Shown here piece after piece: positions 6,026 to 7,837 of a stretch of 7,837 bases of DNA. The DNA comes from an uncultured Treponema sp. GTDB taxonomy: Bacteria; Spirochaetota; Spirochaetia; Treponematales; Treponemataceae. Under the pieces are notes generated by a model, which was not told the DNA's origin, did no database searches, and saw nothing but the letters and a program-made list of their open reading frames with translations. Position 1 is the first letter of the stretch; every line of letters starts with the position of its first letter. Made by a program: the position numbers and the translations under genes. The stretch lies in contig CALGGS010000226.1 of assembly GCA_937915735.1 (NCBI GenBank), positions 1-7,837 on the forward strand, in the 5' to 3' direction.

Positions 6026-7466
6026 CCTCCGATTTCTCCGATTCTTCGGACTGCTCCGCATCGTTTATAGCGGCGGCGAGTTCCTCACCATCAATTTTGC
6101 ATTTGGAGGCGGCCTTAACAGGGTCGCCTTTTACGAATACCAGGATATTCTGGTGAACCTTTCCAATTTTTCTTGATTTCACAAATCCCTCGGCAACTGT
6201 AAGAGCTTTTGCAGCAATCTGAGTGACAAGAATCATCTCGTCATAATAGCGTAAGCCCGCATCCTCAAAGGCGCGTATAGTGTCTGGAATTATGCCGTAA
6301 TAAACCCCGCCGTCTGTTTTCATTCGAGCCTCTCCGACAACGAAAGCTGCGAAGCTGTCGTCCTCAAGACGGGCACAGGCTTTCTTTATGATGTCAAAAT
6401 AAGCTTCCCGGAATCCTTCATAATCCATATTAGACAAATCTTCCGGGCGGTCGCTGTAAACTTCCAGATCCGCATAAGGCGGGCAAGAGAAGACAAAGTT
6501 GCATTTGAAGTCAGAAGGAAGAAAAGAATCCATCTGCCGAGAATCACCGCAAATCCATTCAGGCGGATTTTCCCCGGATATTGAAATCTGCTCACGGTTA
6601 GCAGCAATCTGCTCGTCACGAAGGTCTATACCCGTGTATTTGAAGCCTAGTCTTCCGGCAACAAGACCACGAACTGAACCGCCCGCAAACGGGTCCAGAA
6701 TCCGCGCCACGGAAGGACAGAACCAGCGGTACATAATCTCGCAAAGAACAGGGTCGAAAATGCTCTCGTTAGGAAGCTTCCCGCCACCAGCTTTTTCAGC
6801 GAGAGCCGCCATGTGTTTGAGCATACCGTCGTCCCGCCCTTTCTCACTCTGGATTCCCAGGGAAAGCCACTGTTTCTTGCGTTCCTGCCAGTAACCTGCG
6901 GAAGCACGGAAAACAGACAGAGGCGGTACGATAAAACGCTCTGCAAGAGATTTGTGCTCAGAGGAAGAGGAATCGTCCAAAAGCCCCGGAAGCTCAAACA
7001 AATCACCTGACGGAAGAAGCAGATCGTCCCAGTCAATTTCAAGTCCGGCGGTAAACTCTGCGAAGCCCTCTGCATCCAAGACACCGTAACAGGAATTCAG
7101 ACGGAGCACCTTCTGCTTTGCTTCGGCCTCGTCAGCGGCCTCGATATACACAACAGGTAAATCAGGAATAGACAGAGGCTCTCCGTCATCATCAGAGAGT
7201 TTTCCAGCCTCATCAAGAAAATAATGCCGCTTGCTCATTTCAGTAAGCGCAAGCAGTCGCCCGTGTCCGTCAAGGCATCGGTTGCGCTCGCCGTCTTTCC
7301 AGACAAAGAACGGAAACGAAAAGCCGAATTTGAGAATTGATGTGATTATTTTTGAGATTTCTTTCTTGGAGCGTTTTTTCAGGTTGCCCTGAAACTCCTC
7401 GATTTGTGAAAAAGGAAGCGTATCCCGCACATTGCAGGATATGCGTATGGTTTGCCGGTCGCCCAT
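6015..7466 (-). CDS. ParB-like N-terminal domain fused to a phage DNA methyltransferase
   Basis: This 483-residue fusion has two parts. Residues about 1-160 resemble the ParB/Srx-type N-terminal domain, with FPFFVWKDGERNRCLDGHGR (51-70), whose DGHGR box matches the GxxR-type motif, and AEAKQKVLRLNS (114-125). After a Ser/Asp linker (about 163-170), residues about 175-450 form an SAM-dependent DNA methyltransferase. Motif I is LDPFAGGSVRG (257-267), followed by YTGIDLRDEQIAANREQ (277-293), CGDSRQM (306-312) and the catalytic motif IV VFSCPPY (325-331). The motif I then IV order and the PPY suggest an amino methyltransferase (N6-adenine or N4-cytosine), but Cys before PPY leaves the base undecided. 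Such fusions occur upstream of terminase genes in phages, probably protecting phage DNA from restriction. The C-terminus is an acidic SEESEKSEANA tail. The start has GGGAGG six bases upstream. Confidence 0.88.
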   Translation of the reverse strand: MGDRQTIRISCNVRDTLPFSQIEEFQGNLKKRSKKEISKIITSILKFGFSFPFFVWKDGERNRCLDGHGRLLALTEMSKRHYFLDEAGKLSDDDGEPLSIPDLPVVYIEAADEAEAKQKVLRLNSCYGVLDAEGFAEFTAGLEIDWDDLLLPSGDLFELPGLLDDSSSSEHKSLAERFIVPPLSVFRASAGYWQERKKQWLSLGIQSEKGRDDGMLKHMAALAEKAGGGKLPNESIFDPVLCEIMYRWFCPSVARILDPFAGGSVRGLVAGRLGFKYTGIDLRDEQIAANREQISISGENPPEWICGDSRQMDSFLPSDFKCNFVFSCPPYADLEVYSDRPEDLSNMDYEGFREAYFDIIKKACARLEDDSFAAFVVGEARMKTDGGVYYGIIPDTIRAFEDAGLRYYDEMILVTQIAAKALTVAEGFVKSRKIGKVHQNILVFVKGDPVKAASKCKIDGEELAAAINDAEQSEESEKSEANA

Positions 7467-7511
7467 AAAGAGCCTCCCACTGTAGAGAATTTTCCGGCAA
7501 ATATATTTTCG

Positions 7512-7540
7512 ATAATAAGGCTAAAACGGCTAAAAATCAA
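7512..7540 (-). promoter_or_regulatory. sigma70-type promoter of the packaging operon with a tandem repeat in the spacer
   Basis: Read on the minus strand, TTGATT (7540-7535), a 17-base spacer and TATTAT (7517-7512) make a good sigma70 promoter. Transcription would start near 7505, about 40 bases before the methyltransferase ATG. The plus strand of the spacer holds two copies of GGCTAAAA, at 7519-7526 and 7528-7535, nine bases apart. A protein bound there would block the promoter, so it is a candidate operator. Confidence 0.65.
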
Positions 7541-7611
7541 GGATATAAAAAGATAACGGAATAAATGTGTACGGTAAGAAGAAATTTTCAGTGTTTTTTG
7601 ATTATTAGTTA

Positions 7612-7640
7612 TTGACAAATAATCTATAATAAGGTATATT
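7612..7640 (+). promoter_or_regulatory. strong sigma70-type promoter for the 41-residue peptide gene
   Basis: A perfect TTGACA (7612-7617), a 17-base spacer and TATATT (7635-7640, five of six consensus bases) lie in an AT-rich block. Transcription would start near 7647 and give a leader of about 49 bases to the ATG at 7696. It is the best promoter match in the window and points away from the packaging operon. Confidence 0.8.
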
Positions 7641-7650
7641 ATAACTATCA

Positions 7651-7663
7651 GGAGCGTTGCTCC
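7651..7663 (+). promoter_or_regulatory. small hairpin at the 5' end of the leader
   Basis: GGAGC (7651-7655), a GTT loop and GCTCC (7659-7663) form a perfect five-base-pair stem within a few bases of the predicted transcript start. It could stabilise the 5' end of the mRNA or be an operator half-site pair. It is too short and lacks a T run, so it is not a terminator. Confidence 0.35.
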
Positions 7664-7695
7664 GTAGTGAAATCTTTTGTTAAAGGGGGTAATTT

Positions 7696-7821
7696 ATGAG
7701 TGACGGCAAGAAAAAAGCCCGCGAAGTGTTCGCTGCGCTTCGCAAGGCTCTTGCTGAAATCCTTGTAACCGTAATCAGTGCGGTAATCGCAGAAGTGATT
7801 ATTCGCTTGATTTTCGGCTAA
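7696..7821 (+). CDS. 41-residue basic peptide with one membrane segment
   Basis: ATG at 7696 with AGGGGG six bases upstream opens a 41-residue frame ending in TAA at 7819-7821. The N-terminal half is basic and amphipathic (MSDGKKKAREVFAALRKALA), followed by one hydrophobic stretch from about residue 21 to 40 (EILVTVISAVIAEVIIRLIF) broken by a Glu and an Arg. It should be a small inner-membrane peptide. It has its own strong promoter and a short leader with a hairpin, and is transcribed away from the packaging operon. The build resembles small membrane toxins of type I systems and some mini-holins, but I recognise no family, and a regulatory or structural small membrane protein is as likely. 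Confidence 0.65.
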   Translation: MSDGKKKAREVFAALRKALAEILVTVISAVIAEVIIRLIFG

Positions 7822-7837
7822 CGGGGTGGTGCGGTAG

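Noticed and set aside
6037..6050. Hairpin TCCGA-TTCT-TCGGA just after the plus-strand gene, as a terminator
   Set aside because: The stem is only five base pairs with no following T run. It is explained by the repeated Glu/Ser codons of the methyltransferase tail.
5798..6061. 87-codon minus-strand frame crossing the methyltransferase end
   Set aside because: It overlaps the methyltransferase and the small plus-strand gene, has a Cys/His/Leu-rich noise-like composition, and no good ribosome binding site was seen.
1..7837. CRISPR arrays, tRNA genes, insertion sequences, attachment sites
   Set aside because: I saw no regularly spaced repeats, cloverleaf sequence, transposase or terminal inverted repeats on either strand.

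Overview
The window looks like part of a tailed phage or prophage: the DNA-packaging and head-assembly module of a dsDNA (Caudoviricetes) genome. Nearly everything is on the minus strand and is read from right to left. Ribosome binding sites are strong (GGAGG type), and one start is GTG. The host cannot be named from this window. Mid-range GC and the style of the proteins would fit a host-associated anaerobe such as a Treponema-like spirochaete or a Firmicute, but that is only an impression.

Right edge (about 7467-7837): a short intergenic region carries two divergent sigma70-type promoters. The plus-strand one (TTGACA, 17 bp, TATATT) drives a 41-residue single-membrane-segment peptide (7696-7821). 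The minus-strand one (TTGATT, 17 bp, TATTAT) contains a tandem GGCTAAAA repeat and leads into the packaging operon.

Packaging/head operon (minus strand, 7466 down to 1): a ParB-like/DNA methyltransferase fusion; a roughly 200-bp A-rich gap next to a small plus-strand gene (5828-6025) that overlaps the methyltransferase end tail to tail; a small terminase-like protein; the large terminase; a DUF1073/Phage_portal_3-type portal; a class-3 lipase-like alpha/beta hydrolase; and a MuF/SPP1-gp7 minor head protein with a C-terminal papain-fold (Tox-PL-like) domain. A further gene starts inside the last codons of the MuF gene and runs off the left edge. From the small terminase onward the spacing is tight (overlaps of 8 and 23 nt, gaps of 3, 21 and 28 nt), so co-transcription and translational coupling are likely.

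The most interesting part is the left end. The MuF gene looks like a virion-linked polymorphic toxin: a structural head protein with a swappable catalytic tip showing an apparent Cys-His-Asp triad, a sharp drop in GC at the domain border, and a translationally coupled downstream gene where an immunity gene would be expected. A lipase sits between portal and MuF, a position not required for head assembly, and it may be a second cargo or effector enzyme.
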